From Chloroflexota bacterium (GTDB lineage Bacteria; Chloroflexota; Limnocylindria; QHBO01), in assembly GCA_038040195.1 (NCBI GenBank), contig JBBPIR010000001.1, forward strand, positions 615,141 to 679,140: 64,000 nucleotides of DNA. The letters are read 5' to 3'. The position numbers and the translations under genes were made by a program. The notes below the pieces were generated by a model. The model saw only the letters and a list, made by a program, of their open reading frames with translations. It had not been told where the DNA came from and did no database searches. Shown piece after piece: positions 16,233-24,900 of the stretch. Within the stretch, counting starts at the first letter, position 1; each line of letters opens with the position of its first letter.

Positions 16233-17082
16233 ACTCCGTCGCGCTTGGGCTCGCCGATTCGCCCGGCGCGGGCGCCGAGCGATGTCTGGTCGAGTACCGC
16301 AAGAGCGGGACGACAGCGACGAGCATCGCCAGCGAGTTCACCCAGATGGCGGGCAGGGCCAGCATGGCGGCGACCGGCACCACGACGAACCAGCTGCGCC
16401 ACGCGGCAATGGCCATGAGAACGGCGGCCGCTGCGAGCCGGGGCAGGACGGGTATCTCGAGGACGGATGGGCGCGTGATCTCGACGCTCCCGGTCAGGAC
16501 CGCGAACCAGCGGAACCACAGATCGGGTGTGAGGACGAATGAGGCGGCGACCAGGGCGCCGGTCACGCCCAGGGCGATGGCGAGCGCCCGCCACTCTCGG
16601 CGCACCCCGAACCAGAGGAGTCCGACGCCCGGCGTGACCTTGGTGAGCAGCACCCACGCCCAGGTCCCGGAGTAGCGAAAGCCCAGCACGATCGCCGCCG
16701 CGATCAGGATGTGGATGTTGCCCCGGGCCACCTCGTTGGACACCGGGACCAGGAACAGGGACAGCGCGGCCAGCTCCGGTCGGAGGATCCACACCAGCGC
16801 CGCCAGATTGACCGCCGCCAGGATGGCGTAGAAGACCTCCCACGGCAGTGAGGAGAAGGGCACGAACAGGTAGGCCACCACCGGGGAGTACAGGAAGGCG
16901 TCCTGGTCGCCCAGCTGAACGTCGCGGTAGAGCTCGTCCAGGGAGAAGCCCCAGTAGGCCTCGGCATCGACCTCGGCGAAGTTCGACTGGGCCCCGATCA
17001 GCCAGAGCCAGAAGAACACGATCCACCCCAGCGCGAGGGCCCGGACCACAAGCCGGAAGCGTCGGCTGCTCCACAGCCGCAT
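16231..17082 (-). CDS. GT87/DUF2029-like polytopic membrane glycosyltransferase
   Basis: 283 aa from ATG 17082; a 36-nt overlap with the upstream gene would be needed for ATG 17136. About eight hydrophobic helices. An early acidic pair (AEVDAEAYWGF) after helix 1, FLYSPVVAYLFVPFSSLP, and the cytoplasmic-side motif LLTKVTPGVGLLWFGVRREW, the K-x-x-P feature seen across the GT87-like genes here. GT87 enzymes such as PimE use polyprenyl-phosphate sugars on the outer face of the membrane. The substrate cannot be read. It belongs to the TKVTPG subgroup with 21083-21970 and 35493-36377. It follows the 17102 gene by 19 bases. Confidence 0.75.
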   Translation of the reverse strand: MRLWSSRRFRLVVRALALGWIVFFWLWLIGAQSNFAEVDAEAYWGFSLDELYRDVQLGDQDAFLYSPVVAYLFVPFSSLPWEVFYAILAAVNLAALVWILRPELAALSLFLVPVSNEVARGNIHILIAAAIVLGFRYSGTWAWVLLTKVTPGVGLLWFGVRREWRALAIALGVTGALVAASFVLTPDLWFRWFAVLTGSVEITRPSVLEIPVLPRLAAAAVLMAIAAWRSWFVVVPVAAMLALPAIWVNSLAMLVAVVPLLRYSTRHRSAPAPGESASPSATE

Positions 17083-17101
17083 GAGACGAGACCGCGGCGA
17101 C

Positions 17102-18637
17102 TCAGTCGCGCGGACGAGCGATGGTGGCGCCTGCACCGTCGTACACGACCTCGTAGTGCGTGCTGTCGCGGACGGTCTCGCGCAGCGCCGGACAGCAGTC
17201 GTTGGGGGAGAGCGGCCCGTTCACCTGGCCCTTGGGGATGAAGAGCCACGCATCAGCCAGGCCTTCCGAGTCCGCCCAATCGAACATGCATTGAACCGTC
17301 GATGGCGTGCAGCGGATGACGTCCCGATGCCGCTGACGCTGGGCGCGGAAGCCATCCCGACCCAGCCATTCGCTGCCCTGGACGGTGGCCACGCTCTGGC
17401 GCTCGGCCACGGCCGGGAACCACTCGCTGATCTCGTCCGCGCCCCAGCCGACCACGCTCGCGACGATGAACCGAGCGTCCTGCTCGGCTTCGTCGCGAAC
17501 CCAGGCCATGGCCGCTGCCTGGTCGTCGCTCACCCGCTGCAGCCGGGAGGTGTCGTCGACCACGGAGCCCAGGCTGCTGACCAGCGCCCCGAACAGCGCG
17601 ACCAGGGCCACGCCTGCTCGGAGCGCCCGGTCACGCCGTGAAACCATCGGGCCGATGCCCTCGAGGACGAACGCGAACGCCGCGCCTCCCAGCAGCGACC
17701 AGGGCACGGCAGCGATGAAGTCCGCCTCCCCGGCGAAAATCAGGCAGCCCAGCAGCAGCGGCAGCCGCCACCGGCGTCGGAGGAGCTCGACGGCCAGGCC
17801 GATGACACCGACCACCAGGAACAGGTCGGTGAAGCCCGACCCCGAGAATGTCAGGCCCAGCAGCCTGATCGCGCCGAGTGCCGGGTCCCAGCGATACCCC
17901 GGGGCCAGGACTCCGCCTAGCCCATGGACGCTTGCCATCACCAGCAGCCAGGGCAGGGTGACCAGGAAGGCGGCCACGCCCATGGTGACGACTCGCCTCA
18001 CCGTCAGCGCCACGCCGCCCGGCTGATAGACGAGGACGGTCGAGGCCGCCGCGCCGTACAGCGCAGTCTGGGGGTGGGCGAGCGCCGCCAGGCCGAGCAG
18101 GACACCGGCGCCCGCCGCCCGGCGGGCCGTGACACCGCCCGGCGTCGCCGCCAGCCACATGGCCAGCATGGCCAGCAGGACGCCCGACCCGCGCGTGACG
18201 CCCCCGCCGGCCACGATGGGGTCGTAGGCGTGGGGCATGAGCCCGTACATCAGGACCGCTCCGGCCGCCGCGCCCGCCGGGAGGAGGCGCAGGGCAAGCA
18301 CGGCGAAGGTGCCCACCGTCGCCAACGACAGCAGGGTGGCAACGAGCCGAACGCTGTCCAGGCTGGACAGGCTCAGCAGCTCGCCCAGCAGGGCGGCGCC
18401 GTACAGGCCGAGCGGGGGGTAGACGAACGGAATGTCCGCCGCGTTGTAACTGGTGACGGGCGGCATCACGAATCCGGCACGCCGGAGGTCATCGACCATG
18501 ACCACGATCAGGCCCCCATCGCCCGGGGTGAGGGGGCCAGGCAGCGCCGGAACGAGCCGCACGACCGCCGCGAGGCCGACGCCGACCAGCAGCACGAACG
18601 CGAGCGGCCGCGACACAGCCCCCAGCTGACTAGTCAT
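17102..18637 (-). CDS. Polytopic GT-C-like membrane protein, 'DCC-tail' family member 1
   Basis: 511 aa from ATG 18637, overlapping the upstream stop by 8 bases. About ten helices, with an N-terminal loop (DGGLIVVMVDDLRRAGF), FVYPPLGLYGAALL, and AGGGVTRGSGVLLAMLAMW, then ALAHPQTALYGA. The ~120-residue soluble tail has ATVQGSEWLGRDGF, CMFDWADSEGLADAWLFIPK, PNDCCPALRETV and VVYDGAGATI. The two genes at 26364 and 27953 share this whole layout. The early acidic pair and the HPQ/HPG motif suggest a GT-C enzyme, but I cannot name a family. Antibiotic or sugar specificity is not inferable. Confidence 0.7.
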   Translation of the reverse strand: MTSQLGAVSRPLAFVLLVGVGLAAVVRLVPALPGPLTPGDGGLIVVMVDDLRRAGFVMPPVTSYNAADIPFVYPPLGLYGAALLGELLSLSSLDSVRLVATLLSLATVGTFAVLALRLLPAGAAAGAVLMYGLMPHAYDPIVAGGGVTRGSGVLLAMLAMWLAATPGGVTARRAAGAGVLLGLAALAHPQTALYGAAASTVLVYQPGGVALTVRRVVTMGVAAFLVTLPWLLVMASVHGLGGVLAPGYRWDPALGAIRLLGLTFSGSGFTDLFLVVGVIGLAVELLRRRWRLPLLLGCLIFAGEADFIAAVPWSLLGGAAFAFVLEGIGPMVSRRDRALRAGVALVALFGALVSSLGSVVDDTSRLQRVSDDQAAAMAWVRDEAEQDARFIVASVVGWGADEISEWFPAVAERQSVATVQGSEWLGRDGFRAQRQRHRDVIRCTPSTVQCMFDWADSEGLADAWLFIPKGQVNGPLSPNDCCPALRETVRDSTHYEVVYDGAGATIARPRD

Positions 18638-20276
18638 CCACCACCGCGAAGATCCGAACGCCCTCGGTCTCGAACACCGGCTCACAGCTCAGCCAAGTCG
18701 CCGTCGTGTCCGGGCCACCGGTCCACGCGTTGTTGTCAGCGCTGTCCTGCGCGGCACAGCCGTACCACAGTCCAAGCGGATCGCTGGTCCCGCCCTCGCG
18801 CAGGGTCACGATCACCCAGCGGACGTCGTAGGCGCGCACGACCTGCTCGATCACCGGGTACGGGTCGAACGGGGCGGGCACCCCGGGGTTTCCGGTGAGG
18901 TGCCACAGGGACGACGGATCGCCATACAGGATGGTGTCATCGGTCAGGCCGGCCTCCTCAAGGTAGGTGGCAGCTGCTTCCTCGCGCCCGTGCGAGTAGT
19001 CCCACAGGTTGTACAGCGTCAGCGAGCCGATGACCGATAGGACGATGGCACCAACCAGGGCCGCGACGTCCACGAACCGATGGGTGGGTGGGCGTCGGAG
19101 GAAGGCCCACCAGCGGCCGAGTGCGGTGAGCACCGGGCCGGTTGAGGCCACGGCCATGGGAATCGCAAACGGCAGCCAGGCGGCGGCCGAGTGGTAGTAC
19201 GCGCCGTGCGGGGCGTGGAAGGTGAAGACCGCCCCCATGGCGAAGAACATCACCAGCCAGTAGGCGAAGAAGGGGGCGACCTCGACGCGGCGCCGCTCGC
19301 GCCACAGCCCGGCGAAGAACAGGAACCCAAAGATCCCGCCCAGGAGGACGACCGTCCTCCAGATGAGCTCCCACCAGGTGGCGAGCTTGGAGCCGATGAT
19401 GTTGGCCCAGCCCCACGCGAGGTACGAGGCCGAGGTCGGGTCGGCGCTGATCGAGAACTGCTCGTTGTAGCTGGTGATCCACAGGGTGTGGCCACCGGCG
19501 GACGGGAAGGCCGAGCCGAAGGTGGCCAGGTTGCGAGCCAGCCAGGGCGCCATGACGGCGAGACCGATGCCAGCCGCCAGGACCAGGGCGCCGGCGCCCA
19601 GCCGGCGCGAACCCCCATCGGTCCACGGTCCCCACCCGCGGTCCACCAGCCAGGCTGTAAGCGGGGCGGTGCCGAGCAGCAGGCCGTCCACCCGGGCGAG
19701 GGTGGCGAGGCCTACCGCTGCGCCGGAGACGACCAGCCACCACCCCGAGGGCCCAGGTCGGGTGGCTCGAATGGCCGCCCAGATGGCGACCGCCCCGGCG
19801 GCCCCGAAGACCGCAAAGTTGTCGATGGTGGGGTACATGATCAGGAGAGGCCCGGCGAAGATCGCCAGCACCCCGGCCACCACCGCCACCCGTCGGGACT
19901 GGTACAGATCCACGCCCACCAGGTACGTGAACGGGACCAGCGCGACGCCCAGGATCACAATCGGGACCTGCCCGGCCCGCAGGTCCGGCCCGAAGAGGGC
20001 CATTCCGGCGGCGGCCACGATCGAGGTCAGCGGCATCCAGTGCCCGTTGCTCGGAACGGGGAGTCCCAGGTCGGCCGGGAGGCGGCCGCCGACCTCGAGG
20101 AAGGACCACAGGACCGGGGCCGAGAACCCGTGACCGGCGGCCAGCTGCTCGGCCACCATGCCGTAGTAGGCTGGGTCGGTATAGGGGGCGTAGTCGACCG
20201 GGAGAGCGGCCGCGATCCGCGCGACCAGCGCCGCGACGGTCAGCAGCAGCAGGTCGGAGCCGCGGGGCCGGATCAT
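18630..20276 (-). CDS. GT39/PMT-like polytopic glycosyltransferase
   Basis: 548 aa from ATG 20276. The first lumenal loop has PVDYAPYTDPAYYGMVAEQL, the acidic catalytic-loop position of GT39/ArnT-type enzymes, and GHWMPLTSIVAAAG follows. About eleven helices and a C-terminal extracytoplasmic domain of about 150 residues (LYGDPSSLWHLTGNPG, VRWVIVTLREGG). Such enzymes transfer a sugar from a polyprenyl-phosphate donor to protein or lipid. The gene is divergent from the 20275 gene with start codons overlapping by 2 bases, and its stop overlaps the next gene. Confidence 0.75.
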   Translation of the reverse strand: MIRPRGSDLLLLTVAALVARIAAALPVDYAPYTDPAYYGMVAEQLAAGHGFSAPVLWSFLEVGGRLPADLGLPVPSNGHWMPLTSIVAAAGMALFGPDLRAGQVPIVILGVALVPFTYLVGVDLYQSRRVAVVAGVLAIFAGPLLIMYPTIDNFAVFGAAGAVAIWAAIRATRPGPSGWWLVVSGAAVGLATLARVDGLLLGTAPLTAWLVDRGWGPWTDGGSRRLGAGALVLAAGIGLAVMAPWLARNLATFGSAFPSAGGHTLWITSYNEQFSISADPTSASYLAWGWANIIGSKLATWWELIWRTVVLLGGIFGFLFFAGLWRERRRVEVAPFFAYWLVMFFAMGAVFTFHAPHGAYYHSAAAWLPFAIPMAVASTGPVLTALGRWWAFLRRPPTHRFVDVAALVGAIVLSVIGSLTLYNLWDYSHGREEAAATYLEEAGLTDDTILYGDPSSLWHLTGNPGVPAPFDPYPVIEQVVRAYDVRWVIVTLREGGTSDPLGLWYGCAAQDSADNNAWTGGPDTTATWLSCEPVFETEGVRIFAVVDD

Positions 20277-21204
20277 GGGCGTGGCGCGCGCGACATCGCG
20301 GGTGAGTCTATCGTGGCATGGCGGCCCGCACGGGCTGCCATCCCTGCAGCTCGCCGCGCTCCTCGCGGCCGCGGCGGCGCTCAGCCTGTACTCGATCATC
20401 CCCCTCGTCGAGGCGGTGTTCACCGGCTACTACGCCTTCGACTGGGAGAACTTCATCGAGGCGGCCAGCCGGGTCGGCACCGGCACCCTGTACGAGTTCG
20501 AGTATCCGTACGCGTTCCGCTGGTCGCCGGTGGCGGCGTGGATCCTCGGCTTCGTCACGCTCACGCCACTCTGGCTGTGGCAGGTCCTCCACGTGGCGGT
20601 CCTGCCCTTCCTCCGATCGTGGTGGCTGGTCGCGGTGTGCCTGATCACGTTCCCGCTTTGGTTCGACATCCAGACCGGCAACCTGATGATCTTCATCGCG
20701 GTGACCGGCTCCTGGGCGCTCCGCGGGAACGGCCCAGCCACGGCCCTGTTCCTGGCGCTCACCCTCCTCGTGCCGCGCCCACTGATGATCCCGCTCGCGA
20801 CCTGGATCCTGTGGAACCGGCCGCAGTGGCGGCTGCCGTTCCTGCTGTTGTTCGTCGCTCACGCCGCCATCGTCGTCGCGAGCGGGTACGCGGCGGAATG
20901 GCTCGATGCGCTGTTCCGGGTGGGACCCGAGCTGACGAGCGACTTCAACTACGGCCCCTCGCGGTTCATCGGCCTGGTGTGGGTCCCGATCGGGTTGGCC
21001 CTCGCACTGTGGCTCACCTGGCGCGGGCGCCTGGGCCTGGCCAGTGTCGCCATCAGCCCGTACTGGTTGCCCTACTACTTCCTCATGATGCTCCTTGAGT
21101 TTGTCCGGCCAAGGTCGCCACGACCCCCGGCTGAGCTGACCTGGCCGCCCTGGCGTCCAGGTAGAGCACGACCGACGCCAGCAAGAGCGCGAACGAGTAG
21201 ATGA
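20275..21204 (+). CDS. Polytopic membrane protein, GT87-like
   Basis: 309 aa from ATG 20275; a GTG at 20302 is an equally possible start, since the ATG lies on the start codon of the divergent gene. About eight helices: TGYYAFDWENFIEAASRVG gives an early acidic loop, then YPYAFRWSPVAAWILGF, and TGNLMIFIAVTGSWAL. The last 40 residues are Pro/Arg-rich and lie over the 3' end of the convergent gene, so the true domain probably ends near residue 270. It resembles DUF2029 proteins in layout, but the K-x-x-P motif is replaced by LVPRPLMIP. Confidence 0.6.
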   Translation: MGVARATSRVSLSWHGGPHGLPSLQLAALLAAAAALSLYSIIPLVEAVFTGYYAFDWENFIEAASRVGTGTLYEFEYPYAFRWSPVAAWILGFVTLTPLWLWQVLHVAVLPFLRSWWLVAVCLITFPLWFDIQTGNLMIFIAVTGSWALRGNGPATALFLALTLLVPRPLMIPLATWILWNRPQWRLPFLLLFVAHAAIVVASGYAAEWLDALFRVGPELTSDFNYGPSRFIGLVWVPIGLALALWLTWRGRLGLASVAISPYWLPYYFLMMLLEFVRPRSPRPPAELTWPPWRPGRARPTPARARTSR

Positions 21205-21970
21205 AGAATCCCGGGACCGCCACGAGCATGCCGATCGGGAGCAGCCACGTTCGGCCGGTCTTCCCGGCGAGGACGGCGATCGCCCCGCCAATCGCCATCC
21301 TCAAGATGAGCAGCGTGGTGGAGTCGCCAATTCCCGGGTAGTTCTCCGGAGCCGCGCGAAGCGCCGCGAGCCACTCTGCCCAGATCTCGGCGTTGACGGC
21401 GAAACCGATCCCGATGATGAGCACGGTCACCCCCAGCGCCGTGGCAAAGGCTCGCCACTCACGGCGGCCGAGATGCCAGCCGAGCCCGACTCCGGGAGTC
21501 ACCTTCGTGAGCAGCACCGTGGCCCAGAGGCTCGACGTTCCGTGCCGGACGATGAGAACGACCGCCAGGGCCTGGAACGTGTAGATGTTCCCCCACAACG
21601 CATCGTCCATCACCGGGATGAACGCGAGCATCCATGGAACCCGGAGGTACAGCAGGACGGCGATGTGCAGGCCGAACCACACGGCGGCGAACAGCTCCCA
21701 CGGCAGGAGCCGGAGGGGGGCGGTGACCCAGAGGAATGCTGGGGCATAGCGGAATTCGCCAACGCCCTCCGCATCGTCGGTCCAGTCGTACGGCGTGGCC
21801 GTGTAGTAGTACGCCGCGGCATCCCCCATCAGGAAAGTGACGTCGTCCCCGTGGTAGCGCGCGTTCCCGGTGAGCACCAGAATCGAGTACACCAGCGCTC
21901 CGGCAAAGACGCCCCAGCCCAGAACCTGGCGGCGCGCCCAAATGCGCGTCGCAAGCCTAGGCGGACTCAC
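21083..21970 (-). CDS. GT87/DUF2029-like membrane glycosyltransferase (TKVTPG subgroup)
   Basis: 295 aa from a GTG at 21970 with GAGGGA 6 bases upstream; it overlaps the previous stop by 14 bases. The frame is open further upstream but that part is a shadow of the neighbour. About eight helices, early acidic loop MGDAAAYYYTATPYDW, FRYAPAFLWVTAPLRLLPW, and LLTKVTPGVGLGWHLGRREW. It is close to 16231 and 35493. The tail overlaps the convergent plus-strand gene by about 120 bases. Outer-face sugar transfer from a lipid carrier is the family role. Confidence 0.75.
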   Translation of the reverse strand: MSPPRLATRIWARRQVLGWGVFAGALVYSILVLTGNARYHGDDVTFLMGDAAAYYYTATPYDWTDDAEGVGEFRYAPAFLWVTAPLRLLPWELFAAVWFGLHIAVLLYLRVPWMLAFIPVMDDALWGNIYTFQALAVVLIVRHGTSSLWATVLLTKVTPGVGLGWHLGRREWRAFATALGVTVLIIGIGFAVNAEIWAEWLAALRAAPENYPGIGDSTTLLILRMAIGGAIAVLAGKTGRTWLLPIGMLVAVPGFFIYSFALLLASVVLYLDARAARSAQPGVVATLAGQTQGAS

Positions 21971-22811
21971 GTCGTCCCTCGCGATCACCGGACGGCTGAC
22001 TGGCGGCCGGCACCGAGCAGAGCAGGTAGCCGAGGTGATAGGGGATGAAGCGAACGCTGGCGCCGATGATGACGAGGACGCTTGAGGCCGGCCACGACGG
22101 CCGATGAAGAGCCCAGACCGCGGCCACAGCGACGGCGGCGATGTACACAACCGGCGACAACACCCACAGGCTGAGCGCTCCACCGATGGCGGACGGATAC
22201 GCGTCGAATTCGTAGGCGAGGACCGGCAGCCACAGGACCGCGCCGGCCACAAGGGCTGTCAGCGCGCGACCCCACTCGCGCCGCGCCAGGTAGGTCACGG
22301 CGAACAGCGCCGGGAACAGCTTCAGGCTGGCAGCCAGACCGATGGCCAGCGGGCCCCAGCGCCGGTCGAGAAACGCCCACAGCAGCGCGACCACGGCAGG
22401 CTGGACGTTCCCTCCCAATGCCGCGATCAGCAGCGGAGGAGCGGCGAGCGCGGCGACGGCTCGCCCGGCCCATCCCATCCGCAGCATCGCCGTGGTGGGG
22501 AGCGCCCACGCAGCGACCATCGCGACCGTCCAGGCACCGGCGACAAGCGGCTCGGGCAGAAACGTCAGCAGCGCCCAGGCCCAGGCGAACCAGGGTGCGT
22601 ACTTGTATGCCGTCTCCGGATCGACGCCGGCCGGGTACAGGGGCTGACCGGCGGCGGCGCGTTGGCCCGCCTCCCAGTAGACCTGGCCGTCGGTCCACAG
22701 GATTCCCGTGTGCACGCTCAGGATGGCGAGAGCGATCCCGAAGCCCAGCGCGACCGCCTGCAGGATGCGCTGGACCCGAATGCCGGGATCCTGGAGACGG
22801 AACATGGCCAC
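21957..22811 (-). CDS. GT87/DUF2029-like membrane glycosyltransferase
   Basis: 284 aa. Helix 1 is followed by GILWTDGQVYWEAGQRAAAG, the early acidic loop of GT87-type enzymes, then YKYAPWFAWAWALLTFLP, a LGGNVQPAVVALLW segment and SLKLFPALFAVTYLARREW, the K-x-x-P motif. About eight helices; no soluble domain. Start at ATG 22811, with a second Met two codons later. The next gene overlaps its 3' end by 14 bases, so the two are cotranscribed. Confidence 0.75.
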   Translation of the reverse strand: MAMFRLQDPGIRVQRILQAVALGFGIALAILSVHTGILWTDGQVYWEAGQRAAAGQPLYPAGVDPETAYKYAPWFAWAWALLTFLPEPLVAGAWTVAMVAAWALPTTAMLRMGWAGRAVAALAAPPLLIAALGGNVQPAVVALLWAFLDRRWGPLAIGLAASLKLFPALFAVTYLARREWGRALTALVAGAVLWLPVLAYEFDAYPSAIGGALSLWVLSPVVYIAAVAVAAVWALHRPSWPASSVLVIIGASVRFIPYHLGYLLCSVPAASQPSGDREGRRESA

Positions 22812-22892
22812 GAGTCTAGGACCGCGCCGGCGCCCCGAATCCCCTCCATTCGTACCGCTGGTTAGGCACCTCGCCGGTGCTAGCCTCGCCCG

Positions 22893-23813
22893 GTGCAGCG
22901 GTCACGGCTGGGCTGGGCGGTCCTCATCGGTCTGTACCTCGCGCTCGGCATCGCCGGCGCGGTCTATCTGGCACCGACCACGGTCATCGGCCAGGACCTG
23001 GCGACCTACCAGCGAGCCGGCGAGCTGCTGTGGTCGGGCGAGAACCCGTACTCGGGTCAGTCGGACCTGGGGCAGGAGAACCAGTATCGGTATCCGCCGC
23101 TGCTGGCCATGGTCATCCCGGTCCTCGGCTGGCCGCCGCTGTGGTACGGCCTCCTCGCGCTGGCGACCGCAGCCACCATCTGGCTGTGGTACCGGACGGC
23201 CGGGCTTCCCGGGTTGCTCGTCCCCGCCCTCCTGATCGGGGCCTGGGGTCAGCAGCTGCTGAACGGCAACTCCCAGGCCATCGTGGTGTGGCTCCTGGCC
23301 ATCACGCCGCTCGCCTGGGGAGGGCGGATCGGCTCGTCCGCCCTGGCTCCCGCCGTAGGCCCGACCGCCCTGGCCGTCGCCACCATGCTGAAGATCCACC
23401 CGGTCATCGGCCTGGTCTGGTTCGTCGGGCGGCGCGACTGGCGGGCCACCGGGCTGTACGCCGCCGCCTGCGCCGTCCTGCTCCTCGTTCAGCTGCCGTG
23501 GCTCGGCGACTTCATCGCCTACTATCTGAACGACCCGGCCGCCGCCGAGACCATCCCGGGCATGAGCCTGCGGGCCATCCATCCCGCCGTGTGGGTGATC
23601 GGCTTCCTGGTCGTCCTCGCCCTGGCCTGGCGCTACGCGGAGACGCGGTACGGGTGGCTGCTCGCCACCATTGCCCAGCTGGTGGCCTTGCCGCGGGTTC
23701 TCCTCGTCAACCTGGCGCTGCTGCTGGCGGCTCCGCCGCCACCTCGACATCCCCGGTCGGAGCCGGCGTCCGCCACATCGTCCACGCCAGCGCCAGCAGC
23801 CACAGCGGAATGA
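22893..23813 (+). CDS. GT87/DUF2029-like membrane glycosyltransferase
   Basis: 306 aa from a GTG at 22893. VIGQDLATYQRAGELLWSG is the early acidic loop (cf. 'DxxxYxxA' in GT87), then YRYPPLLAMVIPVLGWPP, GNSQAIVVWLLA and TMLKIHPVIGLVWFVGRRDW. About eight helices. The last 35 residues are Pro/Ala/Ser-rich and overlap the 3' end of the convergent gene by about 107 bases. It is divergent from the 21957 gene, with 81 bases between starts. Confidence 0.75.
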   Translation: MQRSRLGWAVLIGLYLALGIAGAVYLAPTTVIGQDLATYQRAGELLWSGENPYSGQSDLGQENQYRYPPLLAMVIPVLGWPPLWYGLLALATAATIWLWYRTAGLPGLLVPALLIGAWGQQLLNGNSQAIVVWLLAITPLAWGGRIGSSALAPAVGPTALAVATMLKIHPVIGLVWFVGRRDWRATGLYAAACAVLLLVQLPWLGDFIAYYLNDPAAAETIPGMSLRAIHPAVWVIGFLVVLALAWRYAETRYGWLLATIAQLVALPRVLLVNLALLLAAPPPPRHPRSEPASATSSTPAPAATAE

Positions 23814-24798
23814 GCGGGAAGACGATCAGGAGCCACGGGTAGGGCGCCAGCCAGCGCGGCCGGCGACGGAGGACGGGATCGATGACCACCACCAGCCCCG
23901 ACAGGTAGTGGATGAAGGTATAGGGCCCCAGCAGGATTCCCGAAACGAAGGACAGGCCCAGACCGATGTCCCCGCGGCGGACGACGGCTGCGGCGCCGAC
24001 GACCACCGCGGCGACGACGCCGACCACCACGCCCGGCGGGCCCAGCAGACCGCTGAAGCCGATGTTCGCGGTGAATGTCCGCTCCAGCGGCTCGCGGAAG
24101 GTTTCGAGCCAGGCCAGCCAGAGCTCCGGGCCAAAGACCGCGACGCCGGTGATGGCCCACACCCCGGCCACGGCCAACGCCGCCACCGCGTCCCGCGGGC
24201 GGCGGACGGCGAGCCAGATCGCGAGCGGCAGGAGGTGCGGCTTGGGAGCGAGGATGAGCAGCAGGCCGAACATGACACCCCCGACGCCATCGCGCCGGGC
24301 GAGCAGGACCGCGAGCACCGCCACGGTGAACACGCTTACGTTGCCCAGGGCCAGGTCGTGCCAGATGGGCGGGAAGAACAGGACCATGCCCGCCACCAGC
24401 CAGCGGGCGTCTCCCGACCACCGCCGGGCGAGGCCGACTGCCACGACCACGACCACCGCCACCTTGATTGCCAGCCACAGCCACACCGCGGCCGTCTCCG
24501 ACAGCGAGGCGAGGGGGGCGAACAGCACCGCCGCCCACGGGGAGTAGCGGAACAGATACGTATCGGACCAGTCGTACAGGCTGGATGGGTCCTCGAGCAG
24601 CCGCTGCCCCGCCTGCTGGTAGCAGCACGTGAAGTCGATGGCGAAGTCGCCGCGGGCCGCGATGTAGACGATGGCCACGTCCGCCAGCAGGAACGCGACC
24701 GCGGCCAGGATGATCAGGCTGGGATCGGACAGCCACGCGCGCCGCAGGGTCTCGCCCAGGGTTCGCCTGCTGGCGGCACGCCCGGTGGAGGCGGTCAC
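23707..24798 (-). CDS. GT87/DUF2029-like membrane glycosyltransferase
   Basis: 363 aa, longer than its neighbours. Helix 1 is followed by GDFAIDFTCCYQQAGQRLLE (acidic loop with a Cys pair), then LFRYSPWAAVLFAPLASL, FPPIWHDLALGNVSVFTVAV and LLLILAPKPHLLPLAIWLAV. About nine helices; the C-terminal tail is short and cytoplasmic. ATG at 24798. It overlaps the plus-strand gene 22893-23813 tail to tail and is divergent from 24901 with 102 bases between. Confidence 0.75.
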   Translation of the reverse strand: MTASTGRAASRRTLGETLRRAWLSDPSLIILAAVAFLLADVAIVYIAARGDFAIDFTCCYQQAGQRLLEDPSSLYDWSDTYLFRYSPWAAVLFAPLASLSETAAVWLWLAIKVAVVVVVAVGLARRWSGDARWLVAGMVLFFPPIWHDLALGNVSVFTVAVLAVLLARRDGVGGVMFGLLLILAPKPHLLPLAIWLAVRRPRDAVAALAVAGVWAITGVAVFGPELWLAWLETFREPLERTFTANIGFSGLLGPPGVVVGVVAAVVVGAAAVVRRGDIGLGLSFVSGILLGPYTFIHYLSGLVVVIDPVLRRRPRWLAPYPWLLIVFPLIPLWLLALAWTMWRTPAPTGDVEVAAEPPAAAPG

Positions 24799-24900
24799 GC
24801 GGCCATGCTGCCATGCGTGACGGAGGTCGGGGAAGCCCGCGAGGCGATCGGTACCTTCAGGTCATGCCGGTGCGCGGAGGCACCGACTAGACTCACCCGC

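Noticed and set aside
19191-21098. A 635-codon plus-strand frame antisense to the GT39-like gene
   Set aside because: Shadow of the minus-strand gene, running into the next gene's sequence in a wrong frame.
23671-24900. The first 410 codons of the frame ending at 26376
   Set aside because: Antisense to the GT87 gene at 23707; the real protein starts at the GTG 24901.
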